DNA from: Centroberyx gerrardi
Taxonomy: Eukaryota; Chordata; Actinopteri; Beryciformes; Berycidae
Length of the DNA stretch: 64,000 nucleotides
Assembly: GCF_048128805.1 (NCBI RefSeq)
Contig: NC_136008.1
Coordinates: forward strand, 16,285,572 to 16,349,571
Direction: 5' to 3'
The translations under genes and the position numbers were made by a program. The notes under the pieces are model-generated. The model was not told where the DNA came from, searched no databases, and saw only the letters and a program-made list of their open reading frames with translations. Positions 17,264-31,900 of this stretch are shown here, one piece after another (position 1 is the stretch's first letter; every line of letters begins with the position of its first letter).

Positions 17264-20200
17264 GACCTCAGACTATGAAGATTTTGTTGCAGTTTTCATC
17301 ATGCTCCATTGAAAAAATTACCTATTTGTGCTGTTTGCTTTTTCATTCAACTATCATGATATTTATGCTGTCATTGATCATACATTCAATACAATGTTTT
17401 TTTGACTGTTGTAACATCAATTCAGTGGATTGTTATGCACTTGTCAGGGGTTATTTTAACACTTTTACATTTAGCATAGCTCTCCGCATCTAGTAGGCTA
17501 TACATCACTTATTGCATCATACTCTATAGCTTTGCCGGAATACAGCTGCCTTTTCTATTGTTTGATTGAATTTCATTGAATATGAAAACCTCATGCAGAG
17601 TGTAGGCGTGCACATTCACAGTCATGGGCAGCAAGAGTAATGTGAGAACATTGATCTGCTCTATGCCTTTCACTTGGGGTGACTATTTGCATATTGACCC
17701 CCTGGGTTGGGCCCCTAGATTGTCTTTTTTAGACCACCAGGGTATGCCCCCCATCCAGACTGCCTGCTGCCCTCACTGACCTGACCTTCACTAGCAGCCA
17801 CATGGAAGACAGAGCACACAGACGCTCACCTTCCTGTCTGCTCTCTTGAGGTACATGGGGCATCGATACCCATAGGAAGTGGCACTGACAAAACACTTTG
17901 AATGTTAGAATTTTTATTTCAACAATCTGTACTAAGAACTGCATGGCATTAATTAAACTGTGAATAGATTGTCTCTGCAGTTATCAGATAGATTGTTGCA
18001 TAGGATTGTTGTGAAAGAAAACACTGATCATTGTTGGAAAATCATCAATATTGCCTGTAACAATCCTTTTTTTAACTTTTCCGATTTTTTAAACTTTTAT
18101 TTTACACATCTACAGCACACAACACAATACAGACAATACAATAGACAAAAGACGCACATACCCATTTACACAATCTTCTTCTAAAATGAATGACTCCATA
18201 GTTAAATGGGTTTTAAATGTCAGTTGGTACATGTTCAAGAGATGAGTGATTAAAAAATAAAAAAGATTATTTGTGTATGTATTTGTATGTACTTTATTTA
18301 ACATACGTGATCATGAATGTTCAGTTACATCAGCTGTCAATTCCAATTCCTCAAATGATATAGAGAGATATTTGGTATATTCTGAGGCAAAGCATTAAAC
18401 TACAAACTGATGCAATATTAAATTTTATGTCTATTCAGTAAATCCCTTGTAACATTCCACATTCATAAGGATTCCTCTATGGGAAAAAGTGACTTTCATG
18501 CTTTGCAGGACTTTTCAATATGCTATCAATGTTCAGTTTTGAATGAAAGTTCTTATAACAATTTTATTAATAAACAATGTTTGCATAATAGAATAAAACA
18601 TGATCTAACTCCATATAACCATGAAATACTAGTATAGCTTGTAATCCACCACTGCATTTTGATCGCTGCTTTTGCATCCACAATGAGAGTCTTGTCACTT
18701 GTCAATTACCACGGACCATTACACATGAGTGTGTCATAGCTTAGTTTTTCCCTGAAAAGGCATTGGTCAGTGAGCCTCCCATCAGTTCAATGTTAATGTC
18801 CCATTGGGTCCAGTCAGTCAGTCTCTGGACCAGCACCCCTCCTCCTTTTCTCACCCTCGTCTCCTCTTGTGTGCTGTCCAGCTGGCTCTGACCTCTGACC
18901 CCTTCACCCTCACTCCTGACCCCTGGAGACATTCCCACGCCACACCCTTTTGTGTACACCTCTCCATGGAAACCCAGTGGTCACTCCTTCCACAGTTTTA
19001 GAGATTATGGTGATAAACATAATTCACCTTCACTGGGATCAGTGTAATGCAACCTAATTTGCCCTAATCCCAATTCAAGTGTGAGATGCTACAAAACCTG
19101 ATAAACTATATTTATTAAAAGTGTAGTAGCAAATGAGATAAATGTCTACATGCAGGACAGAAAAACAGAACTCAAGTCCATATCAGCTCATCATAGAAAT
19201 GATTTGGCCTCACTCAATACCAAACAGAATGTGTTCACTCCATCAAAAGGTTGAATGCAGCAAATTAAATCATGCTGTCTAAGGTTCCAAACATTCAATT
19301 GGAATTAAACTATTGTTTAACTGTGGTCAGCTATCGTTATTTAGCCTGGAATCTTGAAGTTGTAGCTTTTCAAATTAGTGCAAATATTAATTTTCCATCT
19401 GTCTACCTGCCATGTGCACTTCTATCTTTCCCTCTCTCTCTCTCTCTCTCTCTTTCTTCACTCTGCCTGCACCCCTCTGTAGATCCCTCCTTCTTTTCCC
19501 TCTGTCACTTTCACAGTTAATTGTAGCAAAAGAGATTTTCTCCATTGAGGCCGAGTCTCTTAGGTAACCCCAGTCCTGCATGAAATGAGATGGATAGAGG
19601 GAAAGAGGGTGAGAGGGACATGGACAGGCAAACTGAACAAGCAGCAGTTGAGGATGGATGCAGAGGAGTGTGGACTTAACAGTATGGGAGAAAAAAGTTA
19701 GAAAGTATATGAGTTTGTTGTTTTATGTGCATAGGGACACATGATGAATACTTCCTTAGGACTATCATTACGTTATTACTGATGGTGCATAAATATGTAA
19801 GTATGAAAGTAACCTCTTTGTACTTTGTTTCACTTGCAAATACAAATTCACTCATTGAAAAGACAGTTTATAGCCAAGGAATATTCTTGTATTTTCAACC
19901 AACAATTTAAAAATGTTTATTTTTTTCCTTAATTGCACTTGCATAAAAAGGATAATTTCATCATTTGGGTAAAGAAACCTTTGGAACACACTCTCTTTCT
20001 CAAGAAAAGATAGAGATGCTAGTGGATTACACAAAATCTAGTTTTGAGAGATAACTACTCTTGGATTACATTTTTCAGAGATTGGCCTACTTCCTTTTGA
20101 TAATTCATTCATTCCACACCCACATAATTGTATATAGGCATATGCTTGAACAAAACGGCTGAATATGTAGAATATAAATTGTTTATCATAGAGATTTTTT

Positions 20201-20756
20201 TTTTCTGTTTTGTAACTTCCATGACATCATCCTATCAATACATCCATCCTTTGCAGGTTTCACTCCCAGGGCTAAGAGATGCCATGTTGCTGTTCATCCC
20301 ACATGTGACAGGGAGTCTGGCGTTGATTGTCCAAACGCAATTCTTGTATTTTTTCTCCATATCCAGGAGTTGTGGATGGACATCATACCCCCGACTCTCA
20401 TTTAGGCCCAGATACTGAAATGATACAGAGATCAAATGGATACTAATTAAATGTCATCTAGTTGTGTGTTAAAATGGAGTTGGGTTTGGAGGAAAGCTAT
20501 GGAAATAGATTGTCAGCAGATATTGAAATCAAATTGCATAAATTTGAATTTGCCACATATTGAACCATCAAATTTTAAACAATGGATTTGTTGAATAAAT
20601 TAATTTAAAAATGGAATTTGTAAGGCGCAATTTGAAATTGAATGCAATACTTGAAAGTGATGTGACTATTGTTGACTTTAACTTTTGGTTATAATTTAAA
20701 ATTTGTTTTTCCCAATTAACAGTCAGTTTTCTTAATTCAGCTTCCTGAGGCACACA
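17264..20756. other. Intergenic, gene-poor
   Basis: Contains the lectin 3' UTR at its start and otherwise AT-rich sequence. A pyrimidine-rich (CT)n run is at about 19429-19455. Short frames on both strands lack domain signatures and splice context. No RNA gene was recognised. Confidence 0.5.
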
Positions 20757-20758
20757 TC

Positions 20759-21497
20759 TAGGCACAAGGGACTTCTATTCCCTGAGTAGAAACTGGAAGG
20801 CAGCTGTCTTCTCCAAGGCTGCCTACAGCAAGCTAACACTCTTCACTTAGTCAACTACAAGCCATGTGACACTGAACATCATCCCTCAGCCAATAATTGA
20901 GACTTATTCTGCTCACACGGATTACAAATCTTGTCATTTTGTTGAAGTTAGTGAACATCATATCAACTTGATGAATGAAGCTAAAATTGACTTGTGAATG
21001 TGAAACGTGAACATGTGGCCTAGTTAGCTGCTAGCTCTTAACTTGATTGATGGACAGCTAAATGCTTGAAGAAGAAAAAAGCAACAATAAAATATAAAAT
21101 ATTTACCTGATTTCTACCAATAAAAAACATTCTGTGTTGTATCCATCACTGGAGTGATTATACATGCAAGATACTTCACTGTTAAATATCCTAATAAGAC
21201 AATGCTGCAAACAACTATAGGCCTGGCAGGCTACAATACACTGCTTTTAAACAGTACTAGCTGTCTGCAAGGTAGCAAACTGATGAGCCTTCAGTAAAGC
21301 CTGGTACTAATAGCTATAGACAAAGTTTGCAACTCTTTCACCAAGTGGGGAGAATAAGTCTTGATCAGTGGATGAGGAGATGAACAAACCACCGGGCCAC
21401 ATGGTTTGTGGTTGGCTAAGTAGAGTGGAGCTGCAGCCTTGGAGGAGGCGACTGCCTTCCAGTCGTCACTCAGGGAATAAAAAGTCCTTGTGCCTGT
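20759..21497. mobile_element. MITE of about 0.74 kb with terminal inverted repeats of about 120 bp
   Basis: The left end TAGGCACAAGGGACTTCT is matched in reverse by the right end (..AAAGTCCTTGTGCCTGTA). The arms share ATTCCCTGAGT, CTGGAAGGCAG, CTCCAAGGCTGC and ACTTAG in order over about 120 bp. There is no open reading frame of transposase type. The superfamily is not determined; a TA may be the target duplication. Confidence 0.75.
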
Positions 21498-22427
21498 AAA
21501 TCAGGAAGCTAAATCTTATGATGACCTGGAAGTGCAGTTCACAGTTCACAAAACAAAGTTACCAATCAGAAAAAACAGTGACATTTAATTATCTTACTGC
21601 TAATGCTAAGATACTAATGATGCTATATACTTACTAATTTAGCTAAGCAAGCCTTTAACATAATGCTAATAATAAAGATTAATGCTAACATGCTTATGGT
21701 AATTTTAATGTGATAATGCTAATGAAAAGGTCCTTTCACATTTAGCTTTGGCATGTTAGAGTTAGCCCTAGCATGTTAGTATTAGCATGTTAGCATTCAC
21801 ATTATGACAAATTATTTAATTTTGTGTTGTGATTCATTCATGTGTTTTGTGAAATGTTAATTTGTTTTCTTAAATCAAGTTGTTTTGTGATTTGTTAATT
21901 TGTTTTGTGAAATATTAAATTGTTTCATGAAATGTTACTGTTTTCTGATTTGTTAATTTGTGTTTTATTTTGTGAATGTATGCAATTCATAGGAAATCTC
22001 TGCTTTTACTAATCTCTTTCCACAGAAAATTGCTACAATTGTTTTAATATGAGTAATGGGAAATAAGTTGAAGTAGATGTAGCCTACTTTACACAGCAAG
22101 TTGGACACAAAATGATTGTGAACAAACCAAATACATGTCTACAAAAGGCCCCTGCATAGTGGAAATCTCATGTGACTTTCTCAGAACATCAGTGCCCTCG
22201 CGAGAATTTAACTAAGATGACAATTCTAGTGCTTAATTTCATATTTATGAAACGGTATGAAGTATAATATTGGTATTAGTGTTGATAATCTCTCAGACCC
22301 TCAATCAAAAACATTTAACATCTAATACCAATGCATTCATTTCTAGATCTGATTTGTTTTGAATGAATCTTTCAAAGAAATTAAGGGTATTCAGATGCTG
22401 CTCTGCTTCACAGTCCAATCAATGTGT

Positions 22428-24435
22428 TTAAAGGAATAGTTCACCCAAAAATGAAAATTCTGTCATCATCTACTCACCCTCATGCCAGTTGAAACACAGG
22501 TGAAGTTTGTCCATATAACACACAGGGAGGTTGCCAGCACAATTCCATAGCAGCCTTCTCCAAAAGAACTGAAGTCAGTGGGGACCAGTTCTTCAGAGTT
22601 CCAAAAAGATCTATATTTACAGCATAATTTAGCGCAAATCTTAACTACAGCTGATTGATTTGCAACAAATAATGGTGTATAGGTCTTTCTATTCACAGTG
22701 TGATTGTTTGGCTGGTTTTGTTTTGGAGAGGGTGGTATTCCAGAAAGCGGGTTTAGTGAAAACTAAACCCGCTCTCGTTAACCCTGAGATGAGGGAAACT
22801 CCAGGTTTTCAGTTCCAGAAAGAGAGGTAACTTAAACTCTGGGTCAGTTACCACGGTAACTGACTCTGCGAACCTAACCTGCTCGCTGGCAGGTTTTCTT
22901 CAACAAACCCTGAGTTTCTCTCCGTCTCCTCCCTCTTACAGAGCCAGACACGCTGTTTCATTTCCTCATTCATTCAATCCGTATCAAAGCGCGTATCAAA
23001 GCGCATTAATTAGCGGAGGTTTACTGTATGTCAGAATCAAAATCCTGGTTGGATATTAGCTTGTTACTCAAGGACTATCTAAAGTTACCGCTTTTATGCG
23101 CATCAGTAATTTCTTTGAACAGCGGTTTTTGCCTTCACATTCAAATATTAGCCTACACAGCGTGAATTCACCCTCAGCTCAGAAGAAACCTCTGCATGTC
23201 CTTTTTGCGTGTGGAAGTTCTTTTTTTTTTTATAACACTGTGACTCTGTGCACACAAGACAGCTGTCAATTTGTTAGAGCAGTTCCTGCACTGAAATGTT
23301 TATTGCACATAATGTGTAATCTCAGTTTAAATTTACAAAACCGATATGAAGCTTTAGACACGTAGGATCAATGAATAATTATCTCTATCACTCATGATGT
23401 GATTGGTCGCACTGATGGAACATCATTCCTATAATATTGGAGATTATATGTTAATATTTCTGAGTGAGCAGGATCGTGGTGCAGCTGCAGAATGTAGTTT
23501 GAAAGTGAGTTTTTTAAATAGGGTGCATAGTCTTAACGTGTTTTAACAGCATTTCAGTGACAATGTTTAAATTTACTACATTTGTTGAAGTAGCTGAAAT
23601 AAAGTCACTGAATGCTGTTGAGCCAAGACACAAATAGATGTCTAAAAAATTTGAATCTACTGTATTTTAACCTCGACGCCTTTTCAAGTGCAAATCACCA
23701 AACACATTATTACTGGATCAGATTGTGAGCTTGCAATCATGTCTCTATGTCTTTGATCTATATATTTTTAAAATCTTTAACTATATTTTTCATCTTCAGT
23801 TGCTGACCCCTGTGTTTTGTCCCTGTCAGATTAAAGCTGAACAAATATATTTAAAATGTAATGTAGGCTATAGCCTAATACACAGTCAGATTCCACCACT
23901 TTATCATCCATTAAGGAAATGTAAGTCTGGTAAAAAATGAATTAATGGACAACACTGAATACAACTTTATTGTGTTAACTTATTGACACTCTGACTCAGG
24001 CTCTTTTTTTAAAGATAAATGTGCACCGTCCGCATACACATGCATTAATATCTCTACGTCCACTGGATTAAAATGGAGGCTCTACCTTTTATTTACCTGT
24101 TGCCATGGTGAATCCTAGTATCGGAGCTCTATTGATGATGGCTTTTTATTGTCGTCATGCACGTGCTTAACTCAGGGTGAACATACTCAGAGTTGATTGA
24201 ACTAACTCAGATCAGCTGTTCTGGAACCGAAAACTCGGAGTGTCCTATCTCGGGGTTAATCAACTCAGACTCAGGGTTTGTTGAACCTGCTTTCTGGAAT
24301 TTACTTGTTTTGGAAGTTGTGCTGGCAACCTCCCTGTGTGTTATATAGACTAACAAATTTCACCTGTGTTTCATTTGGCATGGGTGTGAGTAGATGATGA
24401 CAGAATTTTCATTTTTGGGTGAACTATTCCTTTAA
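22428..24435. mobile_element. MITE with TTAAAGGAATAG ends, carrying a nested element
   Basis: The left end TTAAAGGAATAGTTCACCC and its right inverted copy (GGGTGAACTATTCCTTTAA) belong to a very common fish repeat (GTTCACCCAAAAATGAAAAT). The inverted arms extend over about 120 bp and share GGGAGGTTGCCAGCAC. Together they span 2.0 kb. The interior is largely another inverted-repeat element (22734-24300), which accounts for the length. Confidence 0.85.
22734..24300. mobile_element. Inner MITE with TATTCCAGAAAGC ends
   Basis: The left end GGTATTCCAGAAAGCGGGTT is mirrored by the right end (AACCTGCTTTCTGGAAT). The subterminal parts share motifs such as CTCTGGGTCAGTTACC on the left and AACTCAGACTCAGGGTTTG on the right. 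It sits inside the TTAAAGGAATAG element and so inserted later. It resembles a Harbinger-type fish MITE, a judgement from memory of the ends. Small frames inside look spurious. Confidence 0.65.
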
Positions 24436-25830
24436 TCCTAATACTGAATAGCAAAATGTATCCAGCTACAGGGTTAGGATTAGGGTTAGATTATTTCTTT
24501 TTCTTTTTCTTTTGATTGCATCTTCAAACACTATCAGGTTCTTGATGTGGGAAAAAAAATAAAGTTTTCAATATGACATTGTCTCTACATCTTCATTACA
24601 AGCTGAGTTCCAAACCTGAAAATAGTCATCAGTGTCTGAGTATCATAAATGATGCAGTTGTATAATAATAACAACAACGTATCCTCCTGTCCTCCATAGG
24701 CCTGTAGTTTTACCAGAACACATACATAATTCCCAAAGCTTGGTAGCTTGTTAAATTAGTTTTGACCGCTCGTTCAAGTCATAACAAAAAGAGGGAGAAC
24801 ACACAGCAGTATCAATGGTTAACCAAAGTTTATTAAAAAGCAAAATTAACCCCTTCAAACAATATATATGAGGTGTGTAAATCAGGAGGTCAGTGTGAAT
24901 TGGAGGGTGTTGCATGAGTAGGAGAGATATGTGAGTGGGTGTTGCAGGGTGCAAACCAAGAAAAATCAAAGAAAGGTGCCGGACACCAACCAGCCTGGCC
25001 AGCAGAAGAGAGAGTGATCAGCCAAACTGGTCCCTTCTTGTAGTCTCCCACCAGTTGCACACTATCAGCTCTCAGGACCTGTCTTAAAAGAACAGAGACT
25101 TAGAGAGAGGGATGCACACACCAAGGCAAAAGGCCCAAATGAATACAAGGATCATGAACAGTATAAAAGCTAAAAGAAAGTGAACACAACTGCATGTGGC
25201 TGTTTTATAACATGCTATTGCATTAACCTATATGGCAGGTATACTAACAGTTAACAAGATATTTAAAATAAATCTGATTCACTGTAGTAGGAAAACTGTG
25301 GTAAATAGGGTGCAGAGTGAGAGAAATTTAAACCCTTTAAAACATCTTAATGGCTAATTTGCAAATCATTCCTGAACCAACTGTTGCAGAGAAAACAGTA
25401 CTTACTCCAACTGAGAGCCCAGACTTCAGAATTCTTGTAAATCACGTGATTCAGGGGAAAGCGTTGTGAAACAACAGACACAGCTCCCAAATACTTTCCA
25501 TGCAGGCAAGCCAAGCAGTTACAGGCTTATTATCAAATCAGTATCAAAACACATGTTGTGGTCTGATATATATCTGTCAGTTCAAGTCCAATATGATCTG
25601 TTCTATTTCTAGCTTCATATTTTTGATAAATCTGTTTAGATATAATAATGTATTAGATATAAATATTTTCAGCCTTATCAAGCCAGTTACACACTATTGA
25701 ACCAACAAGCATGGCCAGAGAAAAGCATATCTGTACAAGCACTATATCTGACAATCTGATGATTTTGTCAGCTTTTGTAGTGACAATTATCATGAGTTAC
25801 ACAGGACATCACTCTGAGCTGTGATAAGCT
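24436..25830. other. Intergenic 5' flank of C4
   Basis: Begins with a telomere-like GGGTTAGGATTAGGGTTAG at about 24471-24489. The rest is AT-rich and carries no recognised coding exon. Distal C4 regulatory sites may lie here, but none can be shown. Confidence 0.45.
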
Positions 25831-25831
25831 A

Positions 25832-25979
25832 GAAATTTCCCAAGTCAGACCTTGGGGAAAAGAACAAGGGGAGGGTCTTGAGAAATGAAACGATTGAGAA
25901 ATACAGGGGTGGATGACTTATAAAACCTTAGATAATCAAAAGCCTGAGTCAGAGCAGGCAAAGAAACAGAAGCTGGACC
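25832..25979 (+). promoter_or_regulatory. c4: C4 promoter
   Basis: A TATA-like TTATAAAACC lies at about 25918-25927, some 55 bp upstream of the C4 start codon, implying a 5' UTR of roughly 25-35 nt. About 80 bp further up GAAATTTCCC (25832-25841) reads on the other strand as GGGAAATTTC, close to an NF-kB site. GAGAAATGAAACGATTGAGA between them is an interferon-response-like purine run. Inducible expression in inflammation would fit C4 but is inferred from motifs only. Confidence 0.5.
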
Positions 25980-28900
25980 ATGGAGTGCCACATCTGTCCT
26001 ATGCTGCTCCTCATCTTAACTCTGGACTCTGCGTGTGCAAACGACAGGTAAATGTTGGAATAGCTGCATGAAACTACAACATGTAATCATCATGTAATGT
26101 CAGCCTATTTCTGTTTAATGTAGAGATGTCTTAAAATATTTTTTCTGGCTTGTGAGACTTGCTATACACAAATACACGTATATATACTTTTTTTTTTTCA
26201 GTATAATGCATGCCAAATTTACAGTTGTAGTGATTATTTTGCCATTCACTAAGGTGGTATTTTAGTTGGATTTAACTAAAATTGCAGCATTGTCGATGTG
26301 TACCTGCTGTTAGACATAGAAGTAGAGATCTTTTATAGTTCATATTAAATGCAAAATGGGGTAATGGATAGATAAGTGACATTTTTTGCCTTGATGTACA
26401 GATTCTTCATCTCAGCCCCCAATGTGTTCCATGTGGGTGTTAAAGAGAAAGTGTTTGTCCAGATGGGAGAGCCTCCCCTCAGTAGCCCTGTTACTCTCTA
26501 CCTGGAGAATGAGGATAATGGTGAACTGATGTCTGAGAAGATTCCCATTACATGTACTGAGAACGAACCAATCAAAACAGTTGAGCTCATGGTAAGCAAA
26601 ACTTCCCAACTGATATTAGAAGACAAAAAGTTTATACAGGATTGAGATGTCATTTACCCAAGGTTCAAATTTCTATCTGTACAGATTTCTAGGGAAAAGA
26701 TGTCAGAGCTTCTTCCGTTCAAGTCTGCACACCCCTACCTTCTGCTGATGGCAGAGAGCCCATCCTTCAGTACGAGGAAGTCAACAAGGGTCCTGGTGTC
26801 TCAACACAGGGGCTATATCTTCATTCAGACTGATCAACCAATCTACAACCCAACACAGAAAGGTAAAAGAGAGTGAATGAATATAAAATTTGTGTGAAAA
26901 ATACAGTACTTGGCATAGATAGTTGAATATTTTATAGCCATTAATCATACGGTATGTGGATTCTCTCTCTGCTAGTGATGTACAGGATATTCACTCTTGA
27001 CCATACACTGAGGCCTCGTGAGGAAAATTTCCAAATGTTGATAATTGTGAGTAGATACATTTTTGTGCATGGATTCAGTTGTGGTGTATGCAATGCAATT
27101 TCTGTAGAAGATAAGAGAATTTTAAAAGGCCTTTGCAACTGATTTCAATGTCTTTGACAGAATGCTGCTGGAAACAGAATAATGAAGTCCTTAAAGACAG
27201 CAAAGGGAGGAATATTGAGTCACTCATTCAACATACCTGATGTCTCTGAGTATGTTGAGAGATTTGCCAGTAACTGTAACTACACTGATAACTACACAAA
27301 CAACTTTTAGTGCAGTAATAAAATTGCATATGGAATATAGATGTCACATTTACAATACATGTATATTTTGTTTACATAGAATGGGTACGTGGAAGATTGT
27401 AGCACACTATGAAGGCGATGAAGCACATGCTGCTACTCGAGAGTTCAAAGTCCAGAAATTTGGTGAGCTAACAACTTGATACCATGCATTTTTTTCCAAG
27501 AATTTAAAACAGAGTTTTTGCAATAATAGATAATATTTATTCCCTCCTTAATATATATTTTTTATTTTCACATGCTAGTTTTACCCAGTTTTCAGGTGAC
27601 CATCGGAATGGAGCAAAGCTATCTTCTGCTGAATGCCCCAAAGCTTAACTTCACCATCTCAGCCTTGTAAGCTTTCATTCATTTATTAATAAATCCCTGA
27701 CTGTCCTACCAAGTTCTACTATCAATAAAAAAGTGGAGAGATCCTATTTAAGTAATAATTTATAGACATACTAGATTTGGGGTGCTCATCTCAAGTACTA
27801 GTGTGGAGTCTGGTTTTTACAATGCTTATTTCATGTTAGAATGCATTTACAATGCTTATTTCCAGGTACTCATATGGTGAGACAGTCAAAGGAGCCTACC
27901 ACTGCCGATTTGGAGTGATAACAAAGGGTTCTAAAGATGGCCAAAAAATGAAGCCTGTCTTTATCAGGGGATTGGAGTTGACTGGCTCAGTGAGAGAAGA
28001 GATATCCACCATCCACATTTTATAAGACAACTCATTTGTTATAAAACCTCTTAACAGTTATTTGAAAACCAACAATTTCACCATTTCTTGCAGGTCCAGG
28101 ATGGGAAAGCAACAGCTATTCTCCAGACAGCCGAGTTAAATAAGAACCTCCAAGACCAGCTGGAGGGAAAAACCCTCTCTGACTTAGAGCAGAGTGGAGC
28201 AGAGCTCTATTTGGCTGTGTCTGTCACCAACATACGAAGTAAAGGACACACTGGAACACAAGAAGGGATTTTAGAGGGATGTTGCAATATGTAAAAGCAT
28301 GTGGAAACATAGCAGTTTGAATCAAGACTTACACAACCTCTCATAATATTATTCAAAAGTCTGGTAGGATAAAGTACAGGAATAACAATACGAATAATAT
28401 TAAGAATAATAGTGACACCATAGCAGATCAAAAATGCCATAAAGTAGCCTATGATAAGGTTTCTATAAACCTAATATTGAGTATCACTGACACACTATAA
28501 GTCCTTAGGAAGGAATATTGTAGGAATATTATGGTGCTTTTTCATTAGGGTTGATAAAACTGTCTGTATTATTTGCCCAGGTGGTGAACTACAAGAGGCA
28601 GAAGTTTCCATTCCCATCATCTCTCACATTTACACCATTGATCTGTCTCGAACTCGCTCACATTTCATTCCTGGAGTTCCGCTAGATGTGGTGGTAAGCC
28701 TGAAAAATAAAATGGGCACAAACAAACAAACAAATAAGCAAGCACATACAAACACAAAGGATGTACCTTTGATGATTTTGTATGTTAAGGATTTGTATGT
28801 TGTTATGGCAGGTGGTCATTCGTCTCCCAGATGGCTCCCCAGCAGCTGGTGTGCCAGTAGAGATTCATGTACTAACAACCCAGGAGAAGTCTAGTCAAGC

Positions 28901-31900
28901 CACCAACCAGCAGGGGGCAGTGTTTGCTGTCTTTAATATTCCCGATGCTGAGGTTGCTGTTGAAGTTAGTATCCCCAAACAACTCAGTTAAAGGTGGAAT
29001 CAAAACTGAGCAACCATTGGCGAATTAGTGTGGATAGTCTCATAGTTATGCTTTAATTCAGTCAATTGTTTTCACCCATGTCTTCAATAGGTGTCTGTAG
29101 ATGGCCAGCAACAGAGGAAAGTAATCCAACGTGCCTCATCACCGAGTGACTGCTTCCTGTACCTGAGTTTTACCAACAGGATTTACTCTGTGGGCGAGTC
29201 CCTTACCGTTACATACCAAGCTGTCAATGGTCCACCGAATGGGTTTATATACTACATGGTGAGGCATATCTAAGCAAATGCAACATGATTTGTTTTAACA
29301 AAGACTAGTTACAGTATTTTAAAAGAAATTGTCTATGTTGTAGGTCTTTAGTCGAGGGAGCCTAATAAAACAGCATTTTCTCAGAGCTGGAACTACAACG
29401 ATAGACAACCTGCTGATAACGCCTGATATGGTACCATCCTTCCGTCTGATTGGCTACTACTACAACCAGCGTGGTGACATCATTGCTGACTCTGTGTGGG
29501 TAGATGTCAAGGCTGAGTGTGAGAAGAAGGTCGAGGTGAGTAAACAGCTAGTGTAGATAAATGTGCAGACTGACCATGAGTGATACTGAGTGAGACAAAC
29601 AGAACTTTACCTCTGTTGATTGTAGTGGTTGTGGGTTGTGTGTCTGTGTGTGAGTGTGTGTGTGTGCACGCACATGGGTAAATTCAGCATAATTGTAAAT
29701 GCAAACAATTGCAAAAAATGCGCATTCTTTTTTGCAAAAATATATTTTATCTATCAACTTCTACCCAACACACATACAAAATATATCTCAGAGCTTTTCC
29801 TAGCTTAAGTAGAAGTGGTTTGCTAATGTAAATTGCATTTCTTTTCTCTATTGCTAAAACTTAAAAGACTATCCAACTTTATCTAAATCGTGCTGTCCCA
29901 CTTTATCAGACAAAGCTAGAGTCAAAAAACATTGACTTTCAAACATTCATGAATTGAATTGAGAATGCATGGTAAATTCCAATTCAATTCCTGGGGTTGG
30001 AATTGGAATTGCACCCAGCTCTACGGAAACAGAATTGGAGGAATCGAATTGGAATGACAGGAAACAGAATTTAATTCTGTTAAATTCCATGAAATTCCAC
30101 TTCTATTTTTAATAATGTGTATATACTGTATGTTACAATGTGTACAAACATATACCCCCCCATCCCACCCGCTTCCTACAAATACAGACATATAGACCCC
30201 CGACCCTGCCCGTTACACAAAAAAAATAAAAAAAATAAAAAAAAGTGACCACTGCAGACCTCTTATATACACATATGCATCCGGAATTGTTAACAGAGTT
30301 TAGAGAGAGCATTTAACATCTGTCCCACCGAAAGGACATCAAAGGGCAAAAGTGGGTCCAGTGTGTATTCCAATTCCAAAATGTGTATTTCCAAAAAAGA
30401 GAGAGGAGAGAGATATATAGGCTATCATTTAGCCTTCAGGAAAGAGTGATTGTTTGCTCTCAATAAACTTTATAAGGCGAGACCATATCAGAGAGAATGC
30501 ATCACTTTTATGGATGCGGTCATATGTTAGTTTTTCCAAGGGCAAAAACTCTGTAATTTGCTGGATCCACAAAGAGTTTGACTAGTATTTGAAACCCGTT
30601 GAGATAAAATACATTTCTTGGCAAAATATATATCATTTCTTTTTTAGTGTTAAAAATATGTTATTTCCTTTTCAGTGTTAAAGACAGAACCAGCAGGGGC
30701 ATTTAGAGGTACAAACCAAGGATCATTTCAAAGTTGACCAGAACAATTTGAGCAGCCCATTGTATTTTCTCCCAGAAGGAATCAATTTTTTTACAATTCC
30801 AAAATACATGCATATCCGTTGCAGCTTCATTATTAAATTTTCTACAGAGGAGTGATATAGAGTTGTTCAACTTTTGGCAAATGTACGGTAATATTTTGAG
30901 ATGAGATTATAATTAGTTTCTTTAATTTTTATGCTTTTTTTTTTTTCTTACAAAGCCCAGCATTCTTCAGTCAAAGTTGTACCAAGATCTAATTCCCAGA
31001 TGGCTCTCAAGGAGAGAGTGATTTGATAAAACTATATAAGATAGAGATTTTACCTTGATAGAATCATAGAAACAGAGTCAAACAGTAGTGACTCCAACTC
31101 AGATAACTGTACTCTAAATTCATCCTTACTAATTACAGAAGTAACAATGTGGCGGACTTGAAGGTAAGCTACTTAAAAAAATCTGTTCTGGGAAATTTAA
31201 ATTTCCATACAAAGTTCCTGAAAGGATTTCAGAGAATGAGAATCAATGGAAAAAGAATTTTTAGGCCCAAAGTGGACCATAAATTGAGAGAAGTCAGGGT
31301 TAAAAGCAATTGGAGAGTTAATGCATGTCTGTGATGTTATATCTAGAAATTTACTAAAATCCTTCCACACCAAAGAGTACAGTATAAAGGAGATGTTTCA
31401 TTTAAAGATTGCATATTTTGAAAATTGTTCACAAAGGAGAAGGTGTACACAGGAGAGTACTTCTAATTGGGTCCACAGTGAATCATGTCTTGTAAGATTC
31501 CAAGATATCGTATGCTTTAACTGAGAGGACCAATAGCGTAATTCTAAATTTGGGAGTCCTATAGTCCACCTTTAGATTCTAATTTCATTAGGGTCAAAAA
31601 TAGGTAAACCTTGAAAGTATGTTCATCCTGACCACATTAATTTTGCCTATGAGGGAAAGAGTAACAGTACTATTTGAGGGAGCATTGAGAGGGCACACTA
31701 TGGATTTGTTTATATTTATTTTATAACCTGAAAGCCGACCAAATGAGGGAATGGTTTCCATAATATGTGGTATGGATTTAGGAGGAGAGGTACAAAACAA
31801 CAGAATATCATCAGCATATAAGGACGCTTTATGGTGGTGATTACCCAATATTACACCACTGATGTTGTGATTGTTTCTAATTTACTCCGCCAAAGGCTGT

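Noticed and set aside
24471-24489. Telomere-like GGGTTAGG repeat (also at 9498-9513)
   Set aside because: Only two or three imperfect units; too short to call an interstitial telomeric array.
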